Part shown: positions 38,701-50,752 of the stretch, in pieces
Layout of the letters: every line of letters begins with the position of its first letter
Position numbering within the stretch: the first letter of the stretch is position 1
NCBI GenBank assembly: GCA_963969395.1
Contig: OZ017803.1
Location: forward strand, 6,386,001-6,450,000
DNA: 64,000 nucleotides
Direction of reading: 5' to 3'
Source: Pseudoscleropodium purum
Lineage: Eukaryota > Streptophyta > Bryopsida > Hypnales > Brachytheciaceae
Position numbers and translations under genes: made by a program
The notes under the pieces: generated by a model
Database searches by the model: none
Told to the model about the DNA's origin: nothing
The model's input: the letters and a program-made list of their open reading frames with translations, nothing else

Positions 38701-39960
38701 ATTATGTGAGGAATAATACAAATTGTATGTGGTAAATGAATAGTTTTCTCTATGCTTGGATTGCAATGACTTATGAATTCATTATGTTAGAGACATTCCT
38801 ATGTAAAGCCTCCCTTGGAACAAACATAACTATTAGTTGGGTAAATCCAAATAGGTACCAATTTAGTCAACAAAATGCAAACAAAAAGAAGCTCGCCTTG
38901 TAGACTTCTACACAAAATAAAATTTATTATTTTTAGAAATCCTTTAGCCAGTCAAAAAAATCTTTTAGAATTTCATCTCTCTAAATTTGAGCTCCAAATC
39001 CAATTTTTTGGGTACTAAATAGTGCTACCCCCTCCCCCTACACACACTTGACAACTATGATTTAAAATTAGGGACTATTTTTAAACAACAAAATACTTTT
39101 GGAAATTTAAGAAACAAATTAGTCAAAGTATATAATAGTTATAAGTTCCTTACCTATATTAAATCTAGAGTCATTTGGAACTAGAACACAAAAGTTATGG
39201 CCAATAAACAAATCAACATACAAGGAGTGACACAAAATAGTACAAGTGTTTCTTGTGATCACCCTTGTATTATTCCACAATAAGGCTAGCTATGAAAGAT
39301 GCACTTATATCTATACTAACTCATTGTATGTTGAACTTTAAACTCATAGAATCATTTTTAGCGCTAGTGGAAACACTAAGTAAAATGTCAAATATAAGAA
39401 TCAATTTGAGGGATTTACAAAATAAGGCTATTTTATCATAAATGCAATTATATTGATGCCATTGTAAGTAGAGTAGTTCCCAATGCAAAAATCTTGGAAA
39501 CTACATGAGAACAAAGATAGGATCTCTTTTATTCAAAATATATTAGAAAAAATCAACTAATAGTTCCAAAATAGCCCCTAAAAATCCAATTTTGAGAATA
39601 TTAATAAAATATTCTCGGAACAAACTATAAAGCATTCCAATTTTATGCAATATTCATTAAACATGCATATTATTTCATAGCCTTCTATCAATAACCTTTT
39701 CTTGAACGTTATTGTGTTGCAAATGCAGAAATTATGTAAATATGTATATTCACATTATTTAAATAGGTTTAAATGTTTGTAACATTATAAAGAAGATAAC
39801 ATCATTTGAGGTGGCTTTAAGGTGACACCTTCTCTCTACCATTATATGCAACTATATAGAGAAGGATTCATTTGAAAGCTTCATCTCATTTGATATTCTT
39901 TTTTTTCGTTTTTAATTTAGATTATACTATGTCGAATTAAAGGGTTTTTTTTAATCTCAA
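38701..39960. other. AT-rich DNA without supported genes
   Basis: I see no coding or repeat structure worth naming in this stretch. Confidence 0.45.
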
Positions 39961-40377
39961 GATGAAGAATCTCAATCAGAACGTGAATTTGAATTTTTTT
40001 TATCGCAACTACCAAATCAATTGCAATTGTCATTGGATCTTTCATAGCTACGTAGGCGATTAGAAGATAAAGTTAGACCATCGAAACAATCTCGTGTAGA
40101 GAAATGATGGCACAATAATCTTTAACATAACGCTCGAATATTAGTGATTTTGCTGCAAGTTGAATGTATTGATTTCGACAATCATAAAGTCACATTTGAA
40201 GAATGTTTTGAAGGTTTAAATGACAAGCAATATTATGGCATGGTGAGGCCTATCGAAGAGAGTCGTGGTTACCAACGATAGTTAATAGAGCCATTCAATA
40301 CTTTAACTAAGGCAAATCATGCCAATTATGTTGCTATTACTATCAAATGCATCCTCAAATTCTTGCAGATAGAGTGA
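39961..40377 (+). pseudogene. Decayed coding fragment, origin unknown
   Basis: One frame reads DEESQSEREFEFFLSQLP, then KVRPSKQSRVEK, then VTFEECFEGLNDKQYYGMVR, and ends ANHANYVAITIKCILKFLQ. It is interrupted by TAG, TGA, TAA and TAG, all explainable by C-to-T change. Composition (acidic start, basic middle, no low complexity) looks like former protein-coding DNA, probably transposon-derived. No family was recognised. Local third positions and base composition differ from the surrounding AT desert. Confidence 0.4.
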
Positions 40378-40619
40378 TATTTTGATTGGAATTTTAATTT
40401 TTTACCTCTATTAGATATATATTGAGTTTTAATACTTCATTCTATGGTTGAAATGATTTTCTACAATAATTTTATATTTTTGAAGTAATATGAGTGAAAT
40501 ATTTAAATAGTTTGTCTTTTAGGTGAACTTGAAATGAATTTCTTTCAAAAATAAAGATAAAGAGATAGTTGTAGGGCCAAATAAGTGCTCAATTATTAAT
40601 GTTGTAGCTTTGGAAGTGA

Positions 40620-41771
40620 GTTAGGGATTGACCTTACTTATTTGTGTGGTTAGAGTAGAGATAAGGTGGAGAAAAATGTGGACATTATTCATTTTCTCCC
40701 CCGTTGTGAGTTTAAGAGAACCTAAATGTTTGAAGACTCATTGTATAGTGAGTTTGAAGAAATTTGAAATGAAATTTGGAACAGATATGTATCATGGTGT
40801 ACAATTTTTAAAGTGATTTCTTTTACTTGATTTGGAGTTGTGAATCAAAAGTTGTGTTAGTTCGAGTGGAAAGAGGTTTGTTGCCTTTGAAATCAAAAGG
40901 CAAAGACTTTGACTAGCCATAAAAGACGGCCATGTTCTTGGTTTGCAATGAAATTTGGAAGGAATGTAGGAAATTGTGTTAAATTTCTATAAAAATATTA
41001 TTCATTATATTTAGAATTTTTATGAATGAGTTGTGAGTGTGAAAGTGAAGGAGGGTTTGCTGCCTTTTTTCTTAAGGTTGAAACTTTGGATGGTCATAGA
41101 AATTGGACATAGTCTTAGATTTACTTGAAATTTGAAGGAAAAGTAGAAGTTTGTATTATCTTTCTAAAAATATATCACTCACTTCATTTGATGCTATACA
41201 ATAATGTTGGCATTCATCCAAAGTTCAGCTTGAGATTTGGTGATTGAAGTTAGAGATTGGAAGAAGTTTTGAAGACTTGTATGTATGTGGTTTGTGGCTT
41301 TATAAAATTTATTGTTGTAGGCAGGTTGATTATATCAATGCTAGTCTCATTTTGTGTTGTAGGTGACAAAATAGGGTTAATTGCTCATATGATTGAGACT
41401 GGGTGATGAAGTGAGGTTAATAGCCCACATAGTCGAGACTTGTTTGTTCTTATGGTGAAGCTTGGTTCTTAAATCTAGTCACCAAAAGTTTGAAAGTTTA
41501 AGAGCCAATCTTTTAAACAATTCAGCTAGTGGTTTAGCCATGCCATTTTATTCATTATGTATCCCGTAGTTTTTTATCCCTACTTTTACCCTTAAATCTA
41601 CTTAAAGCTACATGAAAATAGGCCAATGAAAAGAGGCTTTAAGATCAAGTATAAGATTTGACGTTCAAGATTGAAGATTTATTTGTGACTACACGTACCT
41701 GATTCCTAAGTCATTTCAAATCGCAACCAGAATCCCTATAATTTCTGGAAGCAAACGCTCTCAACATGACA
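40620..41771 (+). mobile_element. Old diverged copy of the 45.6-47.4 kb LTR-like element (inverted, partial)
   Basis: Read on the plus strand this is collinear with the reverse complement of 45561 to about 46800. Shared blocks include GTTGTGAGTG(T)...GTTTGCTGCC, GGTTAATAGCCCACATAGTC and CAACCAGAATCCC, ending at ATGACA. Differences are mostly C-to-T or G-to-A, as expected of methylated silenced DNA. The right border coincides with the predicted end of the complete copy, which independently supports that end. The left part is not recognisable. Confidence 0.6.
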
Positions 41772-42771
41772 ATGTGGTTAATAAATTTTTTACTAGGTAC
41801 CTTCTCTAAACATTGTCTATAGATGTTTGAATTCATACCTAGAGTCTCTATATCATTGGTGATATTACTGGATAGAATGTTCTTCACAAAATAAAATCCT
41901 CAAGGCAAACTTGCAAAGCAAGCCTAATATATGAAACTCAACTACTTTGCAATACAAAGTCTAATAGATATTCCAATCAAAGATTAGACTCTTGATGATC
42001 TTTTCATACTTACTGTGACGCATCTATTATTTAAAAATAAATAGAACTTAATTTAATTGCAAAACTCATAGATTGAGACCAAAGACTTGGATGCAATTGT
42101 TAAATAATTAGGAGCAAGCTACCTTCCAAGCAATAGAGCTTTTTACTATTCTTATTTTTAGTCGAAGTTGAAAATTTGTGATAAATTTGAAGGTTTTTAG
42201 TTAAATTAGCCAATTGAGGATTAAGGGGTTTTGTAAAAAAGAAAAATGTACCTAAGTTAATTTCTAGGTTTTTTCATACTCATTTTGGAATGATAAAGAT
42301 TTAAAATTTTCCCTTATTCCTAAAAGATATCCAAAGATAAAGTTTGGACACTTTTCCTACTCAAAACGTCATCCGCCAATTCCTTATACTCTAACAAACG
42401 AAAATGGATTAAATTTATTGGATTAAATTTTGTTTTTTTATCTTCTAGCTAAATTTTGAATTTATCAGAATTTGGTCAACTTTGGTTGACTTCATTAACT
42501 CTTTCTAATTAAAACTTCATCCTAATCTGAGTTCTTCATTTGGATCTTCAATAATTGTCCAAATTGTAAGAAAATACTTTTGAATTCCTAGAATTATTTT
42601 CTGAAATAATCTGTCTAATTAAATTCAAAATACTCCTTAAAGATTTTGTATTAAATTCCCTATTGATTTGCAACTTCTCTATCTTTTGATTTTTATGTTT
42701 TAATTTTTAATATTTTTTTTGGTGTTTTTTGATGAAATACTTTCCCAATTTTGTTTGACTTTTTACATGAA
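41772..42771. other. AT-rich DNA without supported genes
   Basis: No gene and no repeat with borders was seen. Confidence 0.4.
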
Positions 42772-43696
42772 TTAACCCCTAAAATTCCTTGACTATGTTT
42801 TCACCCAAAACACTCTTAAACTACCATTCTAAGGACTAGTACCAAAAGAAATTAAAGCATTTTTAGACACATTCAATTGTTGGATCTTGTATTATGATCA
42901 TTTGAGAAGATGTGCAAAAAATTTCAGAAATTTTCACCATGTAGATTGCAAGATATTAGCGTTTTAAGTGACAAAATGTTTTTTTGGCTCTGCAAAAAAC
43001 CTAGCAACTGTACTTCACAAGGTGACATTTGTATGAAAAAATGTCCAAAATGGTTGTAATTCTTTGGATTCATTCTTCAAGTCAAGTTGGATTGACATGC
43101 TTGAAAATTTTTTAATCATTTGGAATTGTACAACATATAGAAAAATAATAATAAATAGAAAGAAGTAGAAAATGAATCAAAATACCACATTGTTAGTAAT
43201 TTAGTTATAGAATTGGAAAATGCCAATACAATGGTTATAATGTTGTAATAAACAATATTCACCTAATCTTCTTTTTTTTTTCAAAAATATTGAAAATTGA
43301 GTTCAATAAAGAACTTCAAAGTTTATTTTGGAGTTGAAAATCCATAACCACCTACAAACTAAAACACCTCATACTTTTTGACTCATTGATCAAAATGGAA
43401 TGATTCAAAGTTTTCTATGTATATATAAATCAAAAAATTAATTTCAAAATTTTATTTTTGAAAAAAGTAATTTTTCAGATCTGCCCGCATTGCTTGAGTT
43501 GAAAAACAAACTACACATTAGGCCATAACTTTTGACTCATAATTTCAAATGCCCTAAAATTTAGTGCACATGAAAAATATTCCTTTTCCGCACCTTCTAT
43601 AAAAATTTGGGCCAAACATATGGAAATCTCTGCTCACATGCGCTTGTCCAAAAAGTTATGTTGCCAAAAAACACACCTTGGTCCTTTAGGGGTTAA
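42772..43696 (-). mobile_element. TTAACCCCTAAA-bounded element (copy 3, inverted, complete)
   Basis: The 925-bp unit begins TTAACCCCTAAA and ends TTTAGGGGTTAA, a perfect 12-bp terminal inverted repeat that includes a TTAA at each edge. The interior is collinear with the reverse complement of copies 1 and 2. TTAA plus CCC at the ends resembles the piggyBac pattern, but no transposase is present and copy 1 has ATAA on one side, so the assignment is only a suggestion. Confidence 0.5.
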
Positions 43697-44836
43697 TTCT
43701 ACTTGGAAGGAGTTCAAATTCTTTGTTTAATTGTAATTATTCTTTGATGGATACTAATTCTAATTAGTATGTGATTTTTTCCTTTCTAGTATCTTTTATT
43801 TGATTTTACTTCACTTCTATCATGGACTTTAATTCTAAATTGTTACTTAGTTAATTTCTTAGTAAATTCTTAATTGCCTATCACTATTACTTCTTATTAT
43901 TCACTTTTAATTTTCTCCTTGGTTATTAGAATAAAGTTATCTCGATAATTAGTATTTTAACTTATAAAAGTTGTAGCATAAATTATTTTTGACTTCAAGG
44001 TAAATTTTATTTACGAGAGAATTTTGACCATTGTCCGGTTCATTGAAATTCTCATGTAATTCTTTTTTACCTTTAAAGATTCAAAAGTGATTTATGCTTT
44101 TAACTCTTTCTGTTCCTATTTCTACCTTGGGTTACTACTTTATTGTAGATTCTAAAATGCTCTCAAAATATTCCTTTGGATGAATTCCTATACTTTTGTA
44201 TATTATTATGGCTAACTTCAATTGCTTGTAGTTTAACAAATTTTTGTTGAATTTTTATATTTAATATGTCATTTAAAAGCTAAAAAAATTTCCTACTTGA
44301 TTCTTGATTTTAATTATAACGTCATATTCAATAAAATGGGAGGGTAGGGCACTCCCCAAATAAACTTTGGCTAAATAAGTGAATCAAAATGGGCTCAAAT
44401 GAAGCTCAATAATCTCATATTTTATTAGTTAATTATCAATTTCCATTAAAATGAGAGTCTTGCAAATAATACATGTCCTTTAATAAATATAAAATTGTTT
44501 CAAATCAAAAACTTCTTTCACAGTAAAACAAAATAAACAAGAAATATAACATGAGATACAAAAGGACGGTATATGTATAATGGTTTCAATTGCTAATACA
44601 ATATAAAAACCTGTATTTCTTATAAGAGAACTATAAAATAATGTAATCTTACATACAGAAACCAGCACTTGAACATTTGTAAATATAAACGTCTACATTT
44701 ACAAGTATGAAAGAACATAGTATTCTACTTCTCTCACCGTCATCTGAAGGCATATTGCTCATTTATTAAAATCAACTAGCATTGTATGAGATAGATTTAA
44801 CAATGCAAGAAAAAACTTATAAAACTACCGTTGCAA
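43697..44836. other. AT-rich DNA without supported genes
   Basis: This lies just downstream of the minus-strand transposon-type gene and probably includes its 3' UTR. No other feature was seen. Confidence 0.4.
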
Positions 44837-45556
44837 TTAAGACTGAGGAAAACCAGCCAAACTTTGATTGATGACTTCGATTTGAGCAACAGGGATCTTA
44901 ATCATACATTGTCGCGTATCCTTCCTAATCAAAGACTTCCACGCTGTTATAAGAGCGTCCGTGTGTTGCCATAATGGCGGTTCGCTTTCATCAATTTTCC
45001 AACGCAAACCTCTTTCGCTATCCCATCTAGTGTAGAAGTTTTGAACGCTCTCATCTTTTGAAGTTGGACGGAAATACTGAATTAGCACACAATTTGGTTT
45101 TTCAGGATTGCAATTGGGATTAGACAAAGCCCTTGCAATCCAAATTGGATGACTATCACCATTTGTTGGTCGAACCGCTACGAAGTACCCTTCAAAGAGA
45201 TCACGTCCCACCTTGAAAGATGGTTGTGGGTGACCACTCAAAGGCCCGACATATGCTTCATCTTCTCCAAACTCTTCGCGAACTTCACCTTCTTCATTTA
45301 GTTCATCTATTTGAGCTGCTCGAATTCAAGTCGTTGGCCAAAAACCATCCTTCAAAGAAGTAAATGCAGGTACTGGATCTTGTAGCGCTACCTTCACATC
45401 ACGCCAGTAGTGTACCACATGTTCATAGCGCCTTCGACATTCACCACTGTTGTCCGCATTGCATAGGTTCTCCCAGTATTTTATAAATCCAGATATACCT
45501 TTCACAATGTCTTCAACGCCCCTCATTGACTTCAATGAAATTGGTAATGGTACACC
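44837..45556 (-). pseudogene. 3' part of DUF7869-like transposon gene (after insertion)
   Basis: The frame reads VPLPISLKSMRGVEDIVKGI, SGECRRRYEHVVHYWRDVK, KDGFWPTT, an in-frame TGA at 45326-45328 (CGA to TGA), then REEFGEDEAYVG, PQPSFKVGRDLFEGYFVAVR and HPIWIARALSNPN. It continues with LRWKIDESEPPLW and ends SLAGFPQS then TAA. These blocks are known from the C-terminal part of plant DUF7869-type repeat proteins. It is in frame with the 47382-49531 part once the intervening insertion is removed. It is broken by the insertion and one nonsense codon. Confidence 0.65.
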
Positions 45557-46025
45557 ACGTTGTCGGGTAGAGAGCGATCTGCCTCAGGAAATCACGGGGA
45601 TTCTGGCTGCGGTTAGAATTGGCGCAGGAATGATCGTAACACTGTCTGAACAAAACGCTGTCGCAGTGAAACACTGTCGTAAATGTTCGTGAATTTGGTC
45701 GTTGAATCTTCTTTGCCGTCTCGGAACTGCTCCCCGTTGGCCTATCCTGTGATGGCTCTAAATGGGTCAGGGATTAGGGAATGTGATAAGAAACCACGGC
45801 TTCGGACGGGAAAAACGGGACAGCCAGACCACGAGCTGAGCTGTCCGGGGGAAAGGATCCTAAACTTCAAACCCACGGTGACCAGGAAGCGCCTTTCACC
45901 AGTGGGAACAACAAATAAGATCGACCATGTGGGCCATTAACCCCACTTCGCCGCCACAAACACAAAATGGAGCGCTTATTGGATAACCACGGCTTGCAAC
46001 AGGTTTACAATGCAAATTTGAAAAC

Positions 46026-46094
46026 AACAAGCCTCCAAATCCGGCTAGGAATAACAATAAATGACAACAAGCCTCCAAAACCGGCTAGGAATGA
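46026..46094 (+). repeat. Two direct repeats inside the LTR-like insertion
   Basis: AACAAGCCTCCAAATCCGGC and AACAAGCCTCCAAAACCGGC, each followed by TAGGAAT, lie 41 bases apart. Confidence 0.75.
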
Positions 46095-46200
46095 CAAGCC
46101 ACAAGCCACAACACACGATTCTTCTATCTTCAAATCTTCAATGTTTTGGCTGAACTTCGATCATGCACCACCGTCACTCCGAAGGTCCGAATCAGGTGAG

Positions 46201-46720
46201 TGATAGCTTTTTGGAAAGCTAACACAAACTTCTACTCTCCCTCCAAATTTCAATTCAATCTAACACTCTGTCCAACCTCCATGGACTCCCGAAGTTTTGG
46301 CCCTTAAAATCAAGGGCAGCAGACCCTTCCTCACTTCGACACTCACAACTCACTCATAAATGCTCCAAATAACTCAAATGATAGCTTTTTAGAAAGCTAA
46401 CAAATTCTTCTACACTTCCTCAAAATCTCAAAGCAAACAAGAGACCTGTCCGTCTTCTTTGGTCGATCGAAGTCTTTTCCCCTTCAAATGGGAGGCAGCA
46501 GACCCTCTTCCACTCAAACAAGCACAACTCTCAAATGCATACTTCAAATCAATCAAGCAAGGACTTTTTGGAAACATCACAACATGATACACAAAATCTC
46601 CAAATTTCATTACAAAATTCTCCACACACAATGAGATCTCCCCCTCTAAACATTCGGTTCCCAATTCTCCTCCAAAACTCCAACTCCACACTACCAAACC
46701 AACTTCGGGAAACTTCCCAA
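46201..46720. repeat. Tandem units of about 178 bp inside the LTR-like insertion
   Basis: Units start TGATAGCTTTTTGGAAAGCT (46201) and TGATAGCTTTTTAGAAAGCT (46379), with a more diverged third from about 46559. Each contains GGCAGCAGACCC and a CACTCACAACTC-like block. The same organisation is present, inverted, at 40.74-41.2 kb. Confidence 0.65.
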
Positions 46721-47381
46721 GTCTTTTCCTAGATGCCAAAGTCCCACATGGACCAGCCCATACCACTTTCATATGGGTGGACCTCCAAACCTTAGCCAAA
46801 TGGCTTGGTTTTTATTTTTCTAACTAGAAGTAAAACTTAAGAAAGAAGGTGAAACAGTCTTCACCTTCCAACTATGTAACAAGGCCAAATCAACTCAAAT
46901 ACTTAGTAAAATTCTAATAAGGGTAAAATAAGTAACGGAACTAGTTAGATGGAAAAATAAACGCCAAATGGTGAAGTGACAGGTCGATGGAGGTAACAAA
47001 ACCGTTCGATAGTCGAAACTAGTCGCCAAGTCGTAGACTTGGTCGGCTGGTTAAAGTCGTCGATGGTTAACCGACCGGTCCGGGTTTCGATTCCCGTCGG
47101 GCTCGTCGACTGGTCCGGGTAACCCACGGCTTGGCACTGCTAGTGAGGTAGGAAAATACAGCCGACCCGCTACCCTATCCCTGAGCTATAGTGACAAGAT
47201 GCAGGCACCCCAAGATCGTTAACAAGCTCCCGCATTGACCCCAAAACCGTGGTTCTCACCACGACCCCACCTTTTACTTGGTCATTTAAATTTCTAAACA
47301 ACTAACCGCTAATTCAAATCCAATCAAATCTAAATAAACACGCATTTTTACATAATGCAGTGTTTTGCAGCACGACAACGT

Positions 47382-49531
47382 GGCCACAAACTTTGTCCTT
47401 GAGCATCTTCTTTCCACAACTTAATGCCTCTACCACCTTCCCCTAACCAATCCCCATCGGTGCACAACAACTTGTATTTCATAATAGGACACCCTGTTGA
47501 ATCTAAATAGAACTTTACTTGTTGTGGTCTTGTGTGTCCAACGAGCATGTTAGCACCATCTACAAATGCACCAGCAATGAAATTCTTGAAATCAGGCACC
47601 TCTTCTATAAGGTGAGGAATAGTTGGAGTGGAATCCACATCCATAAATGATTTCATCAACGTTGGCACTGTAGGGAAGTTCTCTTTCTTTAGCTGCATAC
47701 TCCATCTTCCAAATAGTGCATCAATGTCATCGTGCGTATGACCAACAATCATGAAATTCACATATACTTCACGAAAGATCTTGTTTGCAACAAGTAGGGA
47801 CCAAAAACAAAATACATATCTGTTTTTGTTGTCTCCAGTGGCATTATCCATCTGCATAATAAGAATAGGTGGCAATGGTGTCGCTGGAACTGAGGTTGTT
47901 GGGACTTCAGGAAGCGAACCTTTGCAAATCTCACTTCCCTTGAGTACCGCCTTAAACAAATTCGTGGACTTCAAATTCATAAACAACTCTCGAGACGACG
48001 CCTTTGGTGGCAATTCAAGATCTCGCAACAACTTTGCCACAGAGCCAATTGTATAATTTGAATCATGGGGAAAGAGATCCAATCCATAATGCGCATACCG
48101 CACATCACCATGGCCATGCGCAATCATTCCAGTGACCAATGCAGGCAACTTCATCAAGCCATCAGTGTCTTTACTCTTGTGTGAGAAAACCGGACAAGTA
48201 GTTTTAGAATGATCCATCTTGTCATGCATAATTGTGAGGTACTCATGCGGAGAAGTTAGCGACCAGAAACGATTAATATAGTATAAGTTCCGGTGAGCAC
48301 GAGCAGTAGAGAGGTGATTGTCCAACCTCCGTTGCCACATCAAAGCACTGCTGGAACCAACAAGAGCACCCTTCCTGAGCTCTTTGTATTTGTCACAAGT
48401 AGCACATCGCGCGAAATTGTCCCCGGGCTTCTTGACTTCATATTCCAGATACTTTGAAGACCTGATCTTACTTAAATTCGAAGTTGAAATATCCTTCAAT
48501 CCAAAAGCTGCATTAACATCATTGATTTCTTGCAACTTTCCCTTCCACTGAAAGGTAGAGGGAAGACACATGGAAACAACCCTCTCCCCAGACTTCATAG
48601 TTCGAGTACGATGTGGCATATGATCGACTTCTTTCTCAAGGATGCACTTCAATGAAACAGCAGCTTGTTGAGTATGTTTCCTCGGTTTTGACATTCCTGT
48701 ATTACCATGTTCCATTGCTTCTCGATGATCTTTCACGTGTGTTTGGTAGCGAAAGAATGTGAATTGTGGAACCCTAGAAATATGCATCCAAGCTCGCATG
48801 CAGACAGGGACCTCTTCAAATGTGACCATCCTTTTCCCACGGGAATTGTAATGATATTGTCTGTGGACATCCAGCTTCATGAAGGATCTATGCTTGAATG
48901 TGGAATTATGATACATGCGCTCACGGAAAGCCCGAATCTTCTCTTTAGGAAACGGTTGAACACAATTTCGACTACAACAAACTTTGCTAGACACTGCATT
49001 GATGGATTGTTCTGTAAGCAGAGCCTTCGACTTCAGAGAGGTTTCACGAGGCGGGTTTCTTGACGTGCTTGAATACTGTCGTATCGATGTAAAAGAGTTT
49101 GAGTTCAAGGCTCTCGCTTGGAGAGAGTTGTACCTATCTCGGACTTTGTGGTCATGAAAACTTGCTCCTCGATAGTGAACGAGTTTAATAGGCCAAGCTA
49201 TGAGTGAATAAATTTTCTCTCTTGAGATATCGACATCGGAATGTGACTTGGAAATAAACACTACTACATGAGTGTCACCGAGGGGACCATCTGCTCCGCT
49301 AACAAGGTCCAAATTTACATTATGGCAAGTACCTTCACCAACAAGTACTCCATCTTCATTGAATAGGGTGACACATTTCATGTTCCATAACGAACGCGGA
49401 AGCCCTTCGCAATCTGGTAAGTCCTCCATCAATTCCTCATGAACATGGAACTCCTCATCTGATTCATCCATCTCCCCGACTGGCATGCCAGTCGAAGATA
49501 TATCACCAGAGTAAGACGAAGAACGGAACAA
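47382..49531 (-). pseudogene. 5' part of DUF7869-like transposon-type gene (about 715 codons open)
   Basis: An open frame runs from the first ATG at 49484-49486 (MPVGEMDESDEEFHVHEELM) to the insertion border, then leaves frame inside the inserted DNA and stops at 47348. Features are an acidic N terminus, a Cys cluster CCSRNCVQPFPKEKIRAFRE, CATCDKYKE (zinc-ribbon-like) and HDKMDHSK. Further on are QMDNATGDNKNRYVF and GHTHDDIDALFG. The DN...NKN and GHTHxxID motifs are hallmarks of DUF7869, found in large multicopy families of non-seed plants, fungi and animals. The spaced D...D...D suggests an RNase H/DDE-type core, which is inference. No intron is needed. The gene was probably a mobile-element gene until the 45561-47377 insertion. 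Its upstream side carries seven or eight of the palindromes described below. Confidence 0.65.
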
Positions 49532-49593
49532 GGAAAAGTGACTTGAAAGAATTTTACAATTTCAGGAGGAGTGCATTCAGTGAAGTAAAGAAA

Positions 49594-49623
49594 TGCATTT
49601 CAGCGTAGTTCGCGCTAAAATAC
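49594..49623. repeat. Palindrome copy P1
   Basis: TGCATTTCAGCG - TAGTT - CGCGCTAAAATAC. Imperfect hairpin immediately upstream of the minus-strand transposon-type gene. Confidence 0.75.
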
Positions 49624-50071
49624 AAATCCACAGAGAACAACACAAATAATACATATACATTCCAATAACATTGATTTTCATATTACTTTTACAGAGTTCG
49701 GTTAAAAAGTAATATCTACTGCCATATACTGGAATTTAGTAGAACACAAACCAAAAAGAAAATCACATAAATTTCTATCGATTTTCATTTTGAATTTGGA
49801 GGAAATGAAAATCATTTATCTATAAAACATTTGTCCACCACAACTATAGAGGACAACAGGGAAATAACAATTTCCCGTGCATCATAGTGAACTTAAATTT
49901 TGAATGAACTCTCCAGAATTTTGAATGGATTAATGAACAACCGTATGCATTTAGAGAGAATGCATGGAAGTGGAACAATGACATAGTACTGATTAAGTAA
50001 AAACACATGACGACTTTACACATCACACCTGCAGACATCCAAAATTTTTGTATTAAACGAGTATAGTAGAA

Positions 50072-50102
50072 TGCATTTCAGCGCGAGTCGCGCTAAAGTG
50101 CA
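50072..50102. repeat. Palindrome copy P2
   Basis: TGCATTTCAGCGCG - AGT - CGCGCTAAAGTGCA. Arms pair with one or two mismatches. Confidence 0.85.
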
Positions 50103-50288
50103 ATTCAATGATCTTTTTCCGAAGACAACGTGCATGAGAATGGAGGCCGTATTATATTCCATAATGAAGATCAATAACATCATTTTCGCTATATTAGCTC
50201 TTAAGTAACATTATTTTCCAAATATGAATATGAATTCCTAGTCATCTTCGGATACTTCAGAATGCACGTAAATCTAGACATACATAAA

Positions 50289-50319
50289 TGCACATCAGTG
50301 CGAGTTGCGCTAATGTGCA
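50289..50319. repeat. Palindrome copy P3
   Basis: TGCACATCAGTGC - GAGTT - GCGCTAATGTGCA. Several substitutions are paired by changes in the other arm (TGCACAT with ATGTGCA). Confidence 0.85.
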
Positions 50320-50400
50320 TTTCATTCCACTACCATAAAACTCAATATCAAGACATATATTGGATTTCCCAAACATGACAACAAAATTGGGACACGGTAA

Positions 50401-50431
50401 TGCATTTCAGCGCGAGTCGCGTTGAAGTGCA
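50401..50431. repeat. Palindrome copy P4
   Basis: TGCATTTCAGCGCG - AGT - CGCGTTGAAGTGCA. Confidence 0.85.
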
Positions 50432-50510
50432 TTTCTAGTCCAAATCATGAAATATATTGCGTTTTATCAAGACTGGATTCTTGATCCATTTCAAAACAGA
50501 ATTTGTTGAA

Positions 50511-50541
50511 TACACTTCAACACGACTCGCGCTAAACTGAT
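50511..50541. repeat. Palindrome copy P5 (opposite spacer orientation)
   Basis: ACACTTCAACACG - ACT - CGCGCTAAACTGAT. The spacer reads ACT, so this copy is inverted relative to P2 and P4. Confidence 0.75.
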
Positions 50542-50615
50542 ATGTTGTTTTCTAAATTAGTGGTGAGCCTAACTTCATCTCTAATCTCGATTTACTTCAT
50601 TTAAAAATCAGGACT

Positions 50616-50646
50616 TGCACTTCAGCGCGAGTTGCGCTGAAGTGCA
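50616..50646. repeat. Palindrome copy P6 (perfect 13-bp arms)
   Basis: TGCACTTCAGCGC - GAGTT - GCGCTGAAGTGCA. The two 13-base arms are exact complements, the best copy in the window. Confidence 0.95.
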
Positions 50647-50721
50647 TTATGCAATCTAATTTCATAGTGGGAAGACTTATAGGAACGTGTAGAAATGAAA
50701 TTGAAAAAGACCCTGCTTGAT

Positions 50722-50752
50722 TGCATTTCAGCGCGGCCCGAGCTAAACTGCA
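50722..50752. repeat. Palindrome copy P7
   Basis: TGCATTTCAGCGC - GGCCC - GAGCTAAACTGCA. The spacer is diverged but the arms are recognisable. Confidence 0.75.

Larger units (their letters stand above)
45561..47377. mobile_element. LTR-like insertion (TG...CA ends) with ACGT target duplication
   Basis: The plus strand starts TGTCGGGTAG and ends GCACGACA, so both ends read TGTCG inward. ACGT stands on each side (45557-45560 and 47378-47381). Removing the element plus one ACGT joins CTTTGGCCACGT-type coding to GGTGTACCA and restores the frame. TG...CA ends and a 4-bp duplication fit an LTR of a retrotransposon, probably a solo LTR; no polyprotein, primer site or second LTR was seen. Inside are tandem units of about 178 bp (46201, 46379, partial 46559) and two copies of AACAAGCCTCCAAATCCGGC. 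A diverged relative lies at 40620-41771. Confidence 0.7.

Noticed and set aside
47040..47115. tRNA-like stretch with GGTTTCGATTCCC resembling a B box
   Set aside because: It has one extra base in the T-loop motif, no A box in the right place and no cloverleaf that I could fold; a TAGCTCAGGGATAG-like A box nearby is on the other strand. At most a tRNA-derived relic in the LTR-like element.
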